Shown here: positions 13,007 through 25,269 of the stretch, piece after piece | Position numbering within the stretch: the first letter of the stretch is position 1 | Layout of the letters: every line of letters starts with the position of its first letter | Origin: Daphnia pulex | Lineage: Eukaryota; Arthropoda; Branchiopoda; Diplostraca; Daphniidae | Length of the DNA: 64,000 nucleotides | NCBI RefSeq assembly: GCF_021134715.1 | Contig: NC_060020.1 | Coordinates: forward strand, 2,294,001 to 2,358,000 | Direction: 5' to 3' | The notes under the pieces: generated by a model | What the model saw: only the letters and a program-made list of their open reading frames with translations | The model's database searches: none | Told to the model about the DNA's origin: nothing | Made by a program: the position numbers and the translations under genes

Positions 13007-13497
13007 GAATGAGACTACACTTATGTAATCACTTTTGAAACACTTGACATAATTTCGTCTGCAATTGAACCGTCAGTGTTGCATGACATTTTCCATCACC
13101 TTGTTCAAGTTAATTTGAAAAATTTGTTCTATTTTAATTATACATGAAAATAATCAATTACAATTCAGTAACAACGTAAACAGGAGAAGCGTTTATGATA
13201 TTTACAGATTGACCAGATTGACAGTCATCGGAGTTTCGGAGATCCGACTCATCGCAAATGTTGTTCATCTTTATCAAACTGCTCATCGCACTTTAGTCGT
13301 GTCTAGTTTTCGGCTTCTCAAGGAAGAGTGGTGTCACGTCTTATCTGCCGCAGTACAAGGTCTATTTCGGTTCTTGAATTTATAGACTGTTCTTTTCTGA
13401 TTAGTGTTTCAACTGAATTGCTTTACGTATTTAAAGGGCGATCTGTAATCTAATAATTTTTTATTGTTGTTTTTTAGGGTTCCGTTGCAATCGAGCG
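13007..13497. promoter_or_regulatory. Shared head-to-head promoter region of PLPBP and UROS
   Basis: The region between the two outermost start codons is under 500 bp and holds the promoters of both genes. A likely non-coding UROS 5' exon ends near 13360 (donor CAAG/GTCTATTTC), and the acceptor TTTTTTAG lies at about 13478, just before the ATG exon. No TATA box was seen, which fits a housekeeping bidirectional promoter. Confidence 0.6.
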
Positions 13498-14514
13498 ATG
13501 TCAGGTGGTTCACGAGGCATAGTGGCTCTTTTCAAATCTACGGATGAAACTACTTCTAATGACGATCGCTACTTATCCATTCTAGAAGAGAACAACTTTA
13601 TAGGAATGTTGGTCCCAACACTCTCATTTCAGTTTCAAACAGAACATCTAAGAGAATGTCTTAATCAACCGGAAAAATACTCAGGTGTTGACGCTTTACC
13701 TGGCCGTTTTATTTGCTGTTTTTAATAAGCTATTTACTTCGATTTTTATTTTTATAGGAATGATATTAACGAGCCAGAGATCTGCAGAATCTGTTAATAA
13801 AGCTTTTGCTGATTTGTCTGATGCATGGAAAGAGAAGCGACACTATTGTGTTGGTATTAAAACCGCAGAAACGGCTGCGACGCTTCTTGGCTTAAAGAAT
13901 CTGGCAGGACAAGATTGCGGAAATGCAGCGAATCTCAGTTCATTAATAGTGCAGGGTTTGACAGAAAAATATTTTTTTATTTATAAATTTGTATACTATC
14001 ATTTAACATATAGAATTTCAAAATGGTTATCTCCCGCTGCCACTCCTATTTCCGTGTAGTAGCTTAAAGATGGATACTCTTCCGCGAACACTAGCAGAAC
14101 ACGATGTATCCATTGAAATAGTAAACAGCTACGTGACTGTTCCCCACCCACTTTTACAGGACTTTGTTCTTCAACTGTCCCATAAAGTAAAATATAAAAC
14201 AATATAATTCTTACAGTGTCGCTAATTCTTTTCTTTTTTTCAGGTACCTGATTATCTAGTTTTTTTTAGCCCTTCTGGCGTGAATTTCAGTTTACCATTC
14301 ATTCGGGAATTGGGCTTAATCGCCAATTCTAAAGTATGAACTTGTATTTTTTTAGAGGGTTGTTTAAAAACAAATACATTTTTTTATTGCTTAGATTATT
14401 AGCATAGGTTCTACTACAGAACGTGCTTTGCAGGATTCCAACATTTCCGTTAGCCGAGTTTGCAGAAAACCAACTCCGGAAGATTTCATTGCAGCAATTA
14501 ATTCTTTATCTTAA
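13498..14514 (+). CDS. UROS: Uroporphyrinogen-III synthase
   Basis: This enzyme cyclises hydroxymethylbilane with inversion of ring D to give uroporphyrinogen III in cytosolic haem synthesis. Five exons (13498-13684, 13758-13955, 14014-14186, 14244-14333, 14395-14514) give 255 residues, the normal length. Landmarks in order: FIGMLVPTLSFQF near residue 35, GMILTSQRSAESV, GQDCGNAANLSSLI, LPLLFPCSSLKMDTLP (spanning the second intron), VVxHP-like TVPHPL, LVFFSPSGVNFSL, ISIGSTTERAL and KPTPEDFIAAI. These match the two-domain HEM4 fold. Active-site identity in the family depends on few residues, so order and length carry the assignment. Confidence 0.95.
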
Positions 14515-14756
14515 CAAAATTCTTTACAAGAATCCTGCCTTATATCCTTTCACAATGTTTTGCGTAATCAAAATAAAATAGGAAGTTCGGCGACTAACCA
14601 CGAGAGGGAGTCGTGTTTGTTATTGTGATTAGACATTTGCTTGACATTATTGCAACAGCAGACAACAGTCGACGTTAGAAAGTGATGCTGACGAGTTGCA
14701 AGTGACCTTGTTCGTTATGCCATTAGTTTTATAGATTTGAATTTGAATTTGAAATC

Positions 14757-15234
14757 ATGGTCTACATATCTTCAGGTAGTAGTAATGTATTTTTGAATGT
14801 TCTAATGTAAACTAAGTAATGGAATTCCTTTCGTTACATCAGGTGGGCAACTTGTCCAGAACGATGGCGGTTGGTCAATCCAGAAAGTTAAGAGAACATT
14901 CTGGAATTTCATTGACGGAGTTCTTTTATTGTTAGTAAAGCAAAGAAAGAAAAGTGTCAAACAATCTTTTATTTATTAAATGTTCATGTTTGTTTCAGCT
15001 TTCAAACTCTTGTAAGCCCTGGGTCTAACCGAAGAGGTAGTAGATATGTCACCCAGTATGGCACACCAGGAGCAAGGTAAATTATTTCTATTCCTTAACA
15101 TGAATACATTTTAATATTTGTCTGTTTCTTGCTCATTAAAAAGTGGTAGTGGCACCCAAAGACGTATAGGTAGACCAGGAAATGTCAGTGGAGTTGCTGC
15201 ACCACCTTGTGGAACAGGAGGAGGATGAGGTTAA
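14757..15234 (+). CDS. SELENOK: Selenoprotein K, Sec encoded by in-frame UGA
   Basis: SelK is a small single-span ER membrane protein that works in ER-associated degradation and protein palmitoylation. Exons 14757-14775, 14843-14930, 14999-15076 and 15144-15234 join in phase. The N terminus is MVYISSGG, followed by a hydrophobic span (WNFIDGVLLLFFQTLV) and a Gly/Ser/Arg-rich tail. The end reads GTGGG, then TGA (15226-15228), then Gly, then TAA (15232-15234). The GGG-Sec-Gly ending is the family signature, since most SelK proteins end with Sec one or two residues from the C terminus. Read as a normal stop, the TGA would remove only Sec and Gly, so a standard gene finder would miss it. A SECIS candidate lies 80 bp downstream. 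Confidence 0.95.
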
Positions 15235-15294
15235 AGTTGAGATCATGACTTTACCATCATTGGTCTCTTTGAATCTTTTCACATGGCTAGACTT

Positions 15295-15372
15295 GCTTCA
15301 TTTATTGAGCATAATGAAATGGTTGTGTTAAACCCTTCTTTTAGGGAGAACTTCCATGGATATAAGTAATGG
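15295..15372 (+). promoter_or_regulatory. SECIS element candidate (form II) in the SelK 3' UTR
   Basis: The core runs 15314-15361. The 5' ATGA (15314-15317) faces GGAT (15358-15361), giving the non-Watson-Crick quartet. Above it AUGG (15319-15322 approximately) pairs with CCAU (15354-15357), and the helix continues with mismatches. The apical part has unpaired AAA (15330-15332) followed by a CCC/GGG mini-stem (15333-15335 with 15344-15346), which is the form II arrangement. Below the quartet CAUUUAUU can pair with AAGUAAUG. The fold was done by eye. Confidence 0.75.
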
Positions 15373-15608
15373 CTGTGTGAATATTACAAATACATTCAGA
15401 ATTTTTATTTGTGAAATTTTTGATCCACATGATCACATTTTCATGCATTTAGAAAGCAGTAAACAAAATTTTGGTATGAAAAAAAAAGTAAAGAAATCAC
15501 ATGACTACTAGAAGCGCTACATGTAATAGAAGTAAATAGTCAAAATTGAATTTTTAATTTTAAAGAAGAAACGAAGACTCCACGTTGTTTTCTTTTCATC
15601 GTTTTCTC

Positions 15609-18600
15609 TTACGATTCTACCCCAGTCAAGACATAACCTTGTGTCATATCACGGTTAACAGATTCGCGTAAAAGAGCGTTGTTGGGCCCTACAACTGCAA
15701 CACGATTTCGACTTTGCTGGTCATCAGTTTGTGAAGAAGTCCGGCATCGCTTGGAACGGTCACTCACAGTCATGGTTAAATGTCGAGAAGGAAGAGGCAC
15801 TGAATCCATCAAACAGCTGAAAATTTGTTTGCAACTGGACGGTAGTTCTAAGAATTGGAAAACAGAATTAATGTAAGCCTCAATTAAAGCAAAATAATTT
15901 TATACAAGGTAAAAACAAATTTCAATTACTGTTAAATGTCTGCTCTCTTTGAGTGAGAAGAGCTGTCCGCCGCAGTTTTAAACCATGATAAACGTTTTCC
16001 ATTGCCTTCGCCTGTTGTTCCAAGTGCTTGACAATAGTAGTGGCCTAGGGGTTGGTAAAAAAATTTCAATTTCTCAAAATCAAAATTGAAGAAAAGTTAA
16101 ATTTAAAAATAAAAGTCTTCAATTACGTTTTTCAAAACGACAATTTTTGCTCTTGGCCCAATACCCGGTGCGCACAACTCGTCGAGATCTCGAATTAACT
16201 TGCCCAACAGTCCTCTTCGCTCCTGAGAAATACGCAAATATTAAAAACGAAAGTGATTTTGAAATTCACGTAATTTTGTTTACCTGTTCTTTTTGAATAT
16301 GCAGCATTCGCTGAATCGAGTTTTTGCGCGATGGTCCCACCCTGCGCGGTTGAGGCGGTCTTGCATCTTGAGAACGTCTCAAAGAACTTGCGTGGGTAGA
16401 ATCGCTATTTCGATGCGACTTTGATTTGGTTGCGGCCAAAATTCTGGCTTTCTCTGTCAAGCGCCGGATCCGTTTAGGGCTTCGAGACGTTGTCGATGCT
16501 GAGTCGATTGTTTCTTCCTGCTCTTGAGACTCTCCCTGAGTTCGGCTACAAACATCGATTTCTTCGTCTTCAGTAAACTCAGAATTGGCAAAAGAATCTT
16601 CAGTCGAATTACTCGTTTTTGATTTATCACTTCCACTGTTACTTGCGGTGCTACTTAATCCTTTACTCTTACAGTTGCGTATGGCCAGAGTCTGCAACCA
16701 AGTCTTGGCGTTATCGATAGATGTGAACATCTTCTTTTCACCATGCAAGAAAGGGTGATCGACTACAACTGAATTTTCGGAGAACAATTTAATGTTGACA
16801 GGAGGTAGACCCGGTGTACGCGCGACGAACATTCGCATTGGTGTTCTTTTCATTATTTCAGATTGAGTTGGCTTCCGCAATAGACTAGATGCAGGTAGTT
16901 GAAGCAGGAAATCCGGGTTCAAACTAACTTTTTCATCGATTATTTCGATTCCGTCACTTTCCGAATCTTTTGGATTATGACATAAAAGCGTGCGTTCTGA
17001 CACTCCGGTTGCCACACTACTTAAGGTTTCCTCAACTCCGCTTGTCGCTTCAATTGAACTGGTGAGAGTTTTTATAGCAGAGTCGTCGTCTACTATGGTA
17101 GTATGAGAATCACTTACAGGCTCAAGAGAATTGACTGTTGACTCCGCCACAGGAGACTGTATTGCTTCCTCAATCTGTTCCGTCGGTTTAAGTTGCTTTA
17201 CCTCTTTGTCGCAATCGGCAACTGATGCAGGTATAGATTTGGTCAATTTGATGACGGACATGCAAACATTGCTGTTTAGCATTGGAACCGGAACGCAGCT
17301 TTCGAGGTAATTGAACGGAAATGGTCCGAGAAAAACATGACGTGGAAGTTGGTGTGTGCCATAAACTTCAAAGCCAGACTTGAGGGCAGAGCCTTCGTTC
17401 TTCAATTTGAAATGCAATGAAAGTGAGACGCGAGCTTTGCGTTCAATCGCTGTGGAAGCTGCGCGCCCTAGCATTTCACGTGGAATAAACACTGTCACTC
17501 CAGGGACTTGAAATCCACTGTCTGGGACATGATCGATCGAAACAATGCACCACTGATCATCGATGTTATGTAATGGCAGAATCATGCTGGCACGATTTGG
17601 GCAGAGATCTCGGTGCTCGCCCTCCATGGCTTCCAAGATGATTTTCAGTCTATGAGATGCATTTCCTGGAGGAGATTTCACGGTAATGACCTCAGCTGTC
17701 GAGATTTTGGGGAATACACAGCTTGTTGATAATTCAGCCTCTGTTGATGATTCTGCAATTACAATAGGAGGAGATGTTGACTTCCTCGGTTGTTCTCTTT
17801 CCTTTTCTGCCCTTTCTTCCTTTTCTAGAAGCTTAACACCACCATTAGAAGCGTTTTCTGAAGCGGCTGCGTTTGCCTTCATCAACAGTTGGGTTGACCA
17901 ATCCGGAATCGGTAAAGCTGAAGTGATCAGAGGTGTTTTTCCATCTTGGTTTGGAATAAGATCGGTACATTGTACAATACCACTTGCGTCAACGGTCTTG
18001 GACGGTAGAGCTGGTACATTCTGCCCGACTACAGCAGGTGTCGGAATGGGCAGGACGGTTATCAAAGATTCGGATATTGAGGGTGTTGGGGCGCATTTCG
18101 TGTTGACCGGTGGCTTCACTCCTTTACTGCTCCAGTGCAGCCGCTGTTGTTGAATTACGGTAGGTTCCAGGCCGTTCCGAGATGTCAATACTGGTACAAG
18201 GCCGTTTCCTCCTCCTCCGTTTGACTGAGGTGTAAGAATGCGGATGCGTCTCACTGTATTCTGTCCAGTAACACCACTAGGGAGGGATGATCCAATTGGC
18301 TGAAGCTTCAATACAGTAACTTCTGATGGCGGTTTGTTTGGCACAGCACACTCGGAAGCAATCAGTGGAGTAGGTACAGCAACAGGCAGAGAAAGACGTT
18401 CAACTTTCGGATGCGAACGTTTTGCCGGGCGACTACGATCCGAGACAAGCATCGATGTGTCATCAAAATTTGAAGAATTACCACCACCGAAGGAATCATT
18501 TCGACTATTTTGGATGAGCCGAGAAAACATGGCAAGCTTCTCGGCTGCAGGATACAACGATTGGCTAAATTCATTCCCTAATTGACCGATCGCCAAATCG

Positions 18601-21600
18601 GGTAAGATGTGAATTTTGCTTCTCGGCTGTCGTTCGGGCAGTGTTTCAGTGAGAGAGACATTCGGCACATCTTCCAGGTCATCCGGCAAAATACACTGAT
18701 CCGGAATAAGGTAAGTCATGTCCGGTTTACGTTTCCATTTGCGCCGGGCAGTTTTCGGAGGTGCTTGGATGGAAGGATCTGCTTCAGGAAGTGACAAAGG
18801 CGGCAACTCTTCGGCGATGACTGTTTTCTCGACCACTGGAGCAGTGGGCAAATTCGGAGCAGTGGGCAGATTCGGAGCAGTTAATGCCCGACTTCTGTGT
18901 TTTAGTTGCTTAAAATTGGCGCTCTGTTTCGGTTGTGGCAAGGTAAGCTTTGAATTGATTACGCTGAGCCTTTGTTCCAACAGCAAACGTTTCAGTTCCA
19001 ACGCACTGGAGCGTTCAATAGGTGAAGGATAGATCGAGTTATCTTTCCTATTCGGCATTTTGGCGAGAAACTTCATTTGACTGGTAATTCGTTTCCGTTG
19101 AGCATCTTGTTCTTCTAGTACTACAGGAGGGAGCTCGTTCGTGAAGATCGAATGTTGGGACGGCGGAGGAGATTGAGGTAATGCCGGAGTGTCCAATGGA
19201 ACCGGAGGCGGTGCAGTGGAAGTCGGTGCAGTGGAAGTCGGTGCATCATTGGAAGCCTTCAAAGAAAGACAACCCACCAATTCCCACTTAACTCCGTCAC
19301 AAAGAAGAAAGGCGTATCGCGAAGTCTCCTCAGGTGAAATGCAAGGGTCGAGCAATTCTTTCACGATTTCCGGAGAGTTGTTGTTGCACTTCATATCTTG
19401 AATATCACACGTTATGTCTGCTGCTACAATTTCAGTTGGGCGCATAACCAAGATAACCGGTCCAGCACGGCGACTTAGGAAACGGATGTGGATACGCCCA
19501 GCGTGATAAATCCGATGGAAACGAATCCAAGCTACCAATTGAACCGTTTGGCCTTGTCGAACGGTCAAATCAACTTCTTCGTCAAACGCACGCTTTTTTT
19601 CTTCTGTCATGAGCTTCTGCAATTGAAAGCGCTCGTCACTTAGTAACTTGCGCATTTTAGACAATGAAGAGGTTTTAGCGACCGGTTCTTGAGGAGGGGG
19701 CTCTGCAGTCTCCTCTGTTACTTTTGATTTGGTGGCAAATCTCATATTGGGATTCGTGTGTTTTTTCGCAACGTTTTTGGACGTGGACGTCGGACTGTTT
19801 GTAACATTTCGTGCTTTAAATTTTTTGGCAGATGAAGTTGGTGACTTGATATCGGCATTTCTAGTGGTATCAATAAGTGGCAATGGTACGTATTTTGACG
19901 CAATGCGAATGATTCTTCGATCGGTTTCAATGCAGGGGCAGCCGTACATCGTGTGTTCCATGCAGAAAATATCGTGATCAGGAGCAACGTAAACCTTCGA
20001 GAGGCTGACGAAACTATCCCAGCGCAATAATTTGATCTCGTCGGCACAGACTTTGACGCGGAAAGGTTCCCATTTCCTACTCGCTGAGGGTGAGTCTCGA
20101 ACAACACTTTGCGGCGGCATTGAACCTTGTTGCGGCGGGCTTGCATTCTTAAACGGGCTTGATGGACGAGATGCATTGGAATTACTCGCCCGATGGTGGC
20201 TATTTTTGCTCTTCGATTCAACAGGCTTGAATTCTTCCGACGAACGATTTGAAACAGACGACGAAGATTCATTTCCGAGGTGGAACTCGGAGAAGCGTTC
20301 AGGCACTCTTCTTTCACGTCGCCGTCGCTCACCTGACCAATTAATCTTGCTGTAAAAAGACTCGTTTCCCTTGAGTAGCGAGGCAAAGCATTTGCGACTT
20401 GAAGGTTTGCCTTGCTGATATCCACAGACACATTGCAGCATGCATTCGGGTAAACCACAATGCTCCATTGACATTTTTGGGCGATTCCTAGTTTTTATTA
20501 ATGTGTCACAGATGCAGCCTAGTCTGCAGAATAGTTGGCCGCAATCAACGGTAGGGAGCTCCAAATTTCCCGGAACATCTAGTTGAAAAAGCATCAGCAA
20601 TTAATTTTTTTTTGTCTTATTTTAAATGAAAATAGAATAAAATTACCATAAACTTCAACGTACTCCTCTTCTTGGACGAGAACATCTTCAATTGAATCGT
20701 CAAAGCCGATAATGTCACTGCTTGGAACTTCGTCAATGTCCACATTAGGCAATATTTGAGTATCTTGTACTACCAATTGTTTAACTGGACGCACACGAGT
20801 AGCAGAATTCTTTGGTCGAAGAGAAACTTTTTTACTTGCAGGAGGAGGATTATCTGCCTTCTTGGCTACCTTGCCACGTTTTTCACCAAAAGGAAAGCAG
20901 GCGGCTGACGCAGCAAACTTGGCATAGTCGTACGAAATTGAACCATCGACTCCGAGATCAGGAAAAGCTTCAGTTGATTCGTCTGAAGGTTCGGCCGTTT
21001 CTTCTTGTTCGGCTGTTTCTTCTAAAGGTTCCACCGTTTCTTCTGGTTCGGCTGTTTCTTCTAAAGGTTCCTCCATTTCTTCTGGACGTGTAATTACATC
21101 ATCCAACGGCACAGTCGTTTCTAAAGACGAATTCGCCTTTTCTTCTAATGGCTCAACCGTTTCTTCTGATGGAATAACAACAGCCTCCTCAACTGGACTA
21201 GTTGGTCTCTGTTTGTTGGAATTAGGAGACATTTTTTCACACATCGCAGCACATTTTTTGTCATTTTCAACTTCAAAAGAAGTGCTTGGTATATCACGCA
21301 ATCTAGAAAAGTGCGAGGGAAGTGGTGACTTAGAATTTTCGGAGGCGGAAACTGCAGACCGAGCCGGAATTGAAACAGGTGATGAGCAGGGAGATGGAGA
21401 CAATGAAGGCGTCAATTGATGGAACTTGTTCCTCCATCCCTTGATTTGTCTAAAGTCGTTTGTTTTTGTCAATCTGCTGCTTGCTTCTCGGTGAGCAAAC
21501 TCATGCATTTCTTCTGCACTCGTGAATGACAAGATGGTCTGGCCATCCACTTCATCTCTCTCTTCTCCAATACTAGAATCGGGTCGCTCATCCATTACAA

Positions 21601-22486
21601 TACTTTCATCTTGCATGTACGGATCTGGTCCCAAGATATCGGCTACACTTCCAATATGGTCCATTTTGATCATGTCCAAGTCTGCAAAACTTGTCAAGCC
21701 TGTACTCTCGTCATAATCTGTAAGAAACATAAAAGAGATCAATAAAATATCGTCTGCTAGTCCAAAATTTAAAAATGTACCACGATTGATTTCATATAAT
21801 TCTAAGTCAGGTGGGTCTTCGATAGTTTCTTCAAAATCTGAATTGACATCTTGGAGAGGGACAAGCACGGGAGGAGACAAAGAAGAAGATCCATCGGATA
21901 CATAGTCCCGCATAGCTGAAGTACTAGTATTTCCTTCTGTATTTCCTTCTGTATTGCCTTCGGTATTGCCTTCGGTATTGCCTTCGGTATTGCCTTCGGT
22001 ATTGCCTTCGGAATTACCTCCTTTCTCTTCTTCCACATTGGATGCCTCATCGCATTGAGTTGAGGCCACCTAAGAATTAAACATAAAAACTTATCGTCAT
22101 TTTTATAAATCTTAGCTTTATTATTTTATACCTGTTTGGATGAATCGTCAAACTTGAAAATTGTTGGAATAGAGCCCTGTTTCAATTGTAACTTCCTGTA
22201 GCTACGATTAAAACAACTGTCCTCAAAATGACTGGAGCAGACGATGGAATTCCTCCTAGGAGTAAACTGACGTGAGATTTTCGTGGAGTGATGACGTATT
22301 GTCTTTATCCAATTAGAATGTGATTCGCTTTTAGCACTTGGAAATCTGTTAAATAAAAATATTGACACAAAATTTTTTATTATTATTATTTTTTTTTTTT
22401 TGTTTTATTTACTTGAAAAATCGAATTCCATTTGCTGCTGCCTCGCTATTCTTCTTGACGCCACATATACAGCAGGGGCGAACCAT
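15609..22486 (-). CDS. MGA-like transcription regulator with N-terminal THAP zinc finger and C-terminal bHLH-zipper
   Basis: Eight exons (22486-22413, 22345-22132, 22069-21781, 21717-20647, 20578-16284, 16222-16127, 16044-15930, 15847-15609) sum to 2130 codons in phase. Residues 1-85 form a THAP domain: CCICG near the start, a Trp in SHSNW, CSSHF for the C..H pair. Residues about 105-140 hold GNTE tandem repeats. Around 555-610 lies a Cys-rich block (FCRLGCICDTL, then HCGLPECMLQCVCG) that resembles the conserved central domain of MGA. The C terminus (about 1965-2045) reads KEQERRGLLGKLIRDLDEL, a loop, then RAKIVVLKNATTIVKHL, and a coil, which fits the atypical bHLHZip of MGA. MGA is a Max partner and scaffold of PRC1.6. 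No T-box is present. The rest is disordered and Ser/Pro-rich. Confidence 0.8.
21718..21780 (-). other. Intron 3 of the MGA-like gene, 63 bp and open in frame
   Basis: Donor G/GTACAT and acceptor TTACAG flank 63 bp, a multiple of three with no stop in the reading frame. Retention would insert 21 hydrophobic residues between two Asp/Glu-rich stretches, while splicing gives NRDYDEST. I treat it as an intron because its length matches neighbouring introns and the inserted peptide is unlike its surroundings. Confidence 0.65.
21930..22012 (-). repeat. 12-bp coding minisatellite (GNTE repeats)
   Basis: About seven units of a 12-bp repeat (plus strand ATTGCCTTCGGT with variants) encode Glu-Gly-Asn-Thr repeats in the acidic region of the MGA-like protein. 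The central units are identical, which points to recent expansion, while the outer units differ by a few bases. Confidence 0.9.
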
Positions 22487-24712
22487 TTTAATGACAATCC
22501 AAATTCGAATACGAATTTATGGTTGCCTGAGAGTCTAAAAAAAATGAACCTGCAAAAATAATCAAAATTAAATCAAGAGAACTTTCAATTTATTAACAAT
22601 AGCTTAACAACACTCTTATCTCTAAATAAATGAACTATTTAATAATATATTCACATACGCATGTTAAATAAATTTCAGCAATGAGAACAAGCTTCACTAC
22701 GTAAAATTTTTTCAAGGATAAAGAGCAGGTACCAAGATAAAACGGAGAGGGGAGAGTCGCGTCTTTTAAAGAAAGAAGGGGTGTTTTACTAAACCAATCT
22801 TTCGAATAGCTCGAAGCTAGAATAACTGCAGGGAAATGTACTCCTATGAGTACATTTAATTTTGTTTCACTCTTGACACGTTCTATTAGCATACTTCTTC
22901 AAGTAGCTACATTCTAAGCTGATTTCCCCCCACCCCAATAATAAAGCTGTTGATACAACTTCAAAATTATAAACAAGATTATTTGAAGCCCCGAATGCGT
23001 TCAAGCGTTACCCCCTCCCCCCAAGATTGATTGTACCATTGAAATCTCAATGATGTTGTTGGACTAAATTTTATATGATTTTGAAAAATGTACATTCTTG
23101 ACAACTAGGAACCTGATAGACATATCTCTTTTGAGTAAATAAAGTAAATTTCATGTGAACCTAGACTCATCTACTATGTATCACAGTAACCGAAGCCGGT
23201 TAAACTACGGTCTACGAATAATTACAACGACAAAAATGTTCTCTTCTTTTCCTAATTAAACACAGGAATTTTGAAAAATTATTTAAAAAAGAGACGGAAA
23301 TGGAAACAAATAGACAGCTAATGATGATAGATACATTAAATATATACGCAAAAAATACGAAAACAATAAAGACAATCTATAATTAGGAAAAAAGAGCCCT
23401 TTGAATCCAATACGTATTTTGGTACCTTTACAATATCTTATTTTTCACGATGTTGAACGAGAATGACGTGTTCTACTACTTTGACTAATGAACGTAAGAT
23501 AATTTTTAGGCTATTTTCAAATCGTAAAAATTTAAAATGTAGCAAAATAGCCAACTTTTGCGTACATCTAGACACGTACGTGTCTAAATAGCAAATATAA
23601 TACCTAAATAATTTGAGGCACTAACAGAAACCCAGTTGTTAAAGACGGTGAAATGTCGTAATGGAGAACAAAAACAAAGAGTGGATGGACATGAAAAAAC
23701 GAAAATAATGCAAAAATACTTTGATAAACGTCTAACGATAGCACAATCGCAATATAGAATTATCAGATACCGATAAAATTCCGAAAAAATAATTTGAAAA
23801 CAAATAGGGCCAATTTTTAAGCCCTCGTTGAGGAATGGTATTCAAGGTTCACCCTTTCCTTTAAACAAAGATGGCGCGCCCTCCAACATGCGTCTGCACG
23901 TTACGCTGTATGGAAGAAGACTGGGCCATACCCATCACTATTTAAGCAAGTTATGTATCAACATTAACTGTCCTGGTACACATTTAACCCAACACAACAC
24001 TAAAACTAAGTGAACTTTTACATATTTTAAGTGTTACTTACTAGAAAACTGCGTATAAATGGTTAAATTTTGCCGGAATTGAAGAGCCCATCAACGCGTG
24101 GACATTTATTTTTGTCGACTGACACCTGGCGGTAAAAGTCGTTGGTTGAACGTTGCCACGTTGTTAGATTATTCAACGAACTTGTTTGGTAAAAGCGGTA
24201 AAAGGCGGAAAGTTGGAAACGGTAGATGTTTGACACCTGCCCTTCCCTACTTCCACATGGAATTTTTTGCTATATTTAAACTATTTATACATTTTGTTTT
24301 CATTTCCTGGAAAGAATGGAGCAAATAAAGTTTGAATTCAATGAAGAACAAGGACAATAATGTAATTGGAATTATTGCAATATAAACCTTTTAACATGTG
24401 CTCTATAACCATGTGCTTCATTTGGAATACATGGTGGTACTTATTTTGGCTTGGAATCCAAACGATAACAGTTGAAATTGAATATTTCTTAAGTATTTGT
24501 AATTCTATGTTGATCAGTTGAGGACAACTGACAAACAGCAAAATTGAAAAGCTTTCAATCTTGGTTGAAAAACAATAATTTAATTTTTACTACACTTGTG
24601 TCTTACCAGTCAACCCTTGACATCGAAAAAAGATCATGGTAGTAGATGGTCCAAAATGATAACTCACTGACTAGAATTCAGATTTTCTGTATTAACAATG
24701 AAGCAGCAATGT
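22487..24712. other. Intergenic, AT-rich, no gene seen
   Basis: The 2.2 kb between the THAP start exon and the TMEM258 stop have only short open frames (for example 23828-24013 and 24098-24328) with no splice support or recognisable product. They contain homopolymer runs and poly-C tracts but no clear repeats. The left part presumably holds the 5' UTR and promoter of the MGA-like gene, the right part the TMEM258 3' UTR. Confidence 0.6.
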
Positions 24713-25032
24713 TCAAACATAAATTCCAACCCAAAGCATTAGGAACATCAATCCAAACCCCATAAATAGGGAGGCAACAAATGCGATCAGCAGCTCTTTT
24801 GACAGGTCCCGGGTAATCTTTGTGCTGGTCACTTCATAGACAAAAAACCAAGCTGTGAAGAATGTTCCAATCAGCAGTAAAAGAACTGAAAGATGTGGAT
24901 AAACAGATGGATTGACTGGTGAAACATAACGACTCATAGATTCCACGCTAATCTGTAAATGTAATAAATGCATACTTAATAACTTCAAAGCTTTTATCAG
25001 TTTTATGTGCAAATTAAAAAATTGTTTACCAT
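24713..25032 (-). CDS. TMEM258: TMEM258, small subunit of the oligosaccharyltransferase complex
   Basis: TMEM258 is a two-span ER protein of the oligosaccharyltransferase, the complex that N-glycosylates proteins in the ER lumen. The start codon is an exon of its own coding sequence: ATG at 25032-25030 is followed at once by GTAAAC, and exon 24952-24713 supplies the remaining residues. The product is 80 residues, versus 79 in humans. Highly conserved pieces are [31 protein letters not shown], and the C terminus [14 protein letters not shown]...LWVGIYV. Two hydrophobic spans are obvious. A hAT-type MITE sits about 240 bp upstream of the ATG. Confidence 0.96.
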
Positions 25033-25238
25033 TTTTAGAAAGATATTGATTCTTGTATTGTTTCAGGAATGTAAGCTTATTATTTTGTTTCTTTTTCCAA
25101 ATAGATTTACTGCGTTTGTTATATCGCACGTTAAAAACAAAGCCGGTTTGACACAAGGACAAAAAGGTAGCGTAACTGAGATAAACGTCAAACCAAGATT
25201 TGACGCGTGTACAGTGTTGCCAACTACTTTTTGGCGCC

Positions 25239-25267
25239 CACCAACTGTGTACATTACACAGTTGGTG
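25239..25267. repeat. 29-bp palindrome at the MITE insertion site
   Basis: CACCAACTGTGTA and its exact reverse complement TACACAGTTGGTG flank CAT. The right arm overlaps the left 8-bp target duplication of the MITE, so the element appears to have landed in the edge of a palindrome. Confidence 0.8.
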
Positions 25268-25269
25268 GC

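Noticed and set aside
17686..18153. 155-residue plus-strand frame inside the MGA-like gene
   Set aside because: It is a shadow of the large minus-strand coding exon, as are the other plus-strand frames at 18334-19401.
21718..21780. Treating the 63-bp in-frame segment of the MGA-like gene as coding
   Set aside because: It has good splice ends, a length typical of neighbouring introns and encodes a hydrophobic stretch out of place in an acidic region.
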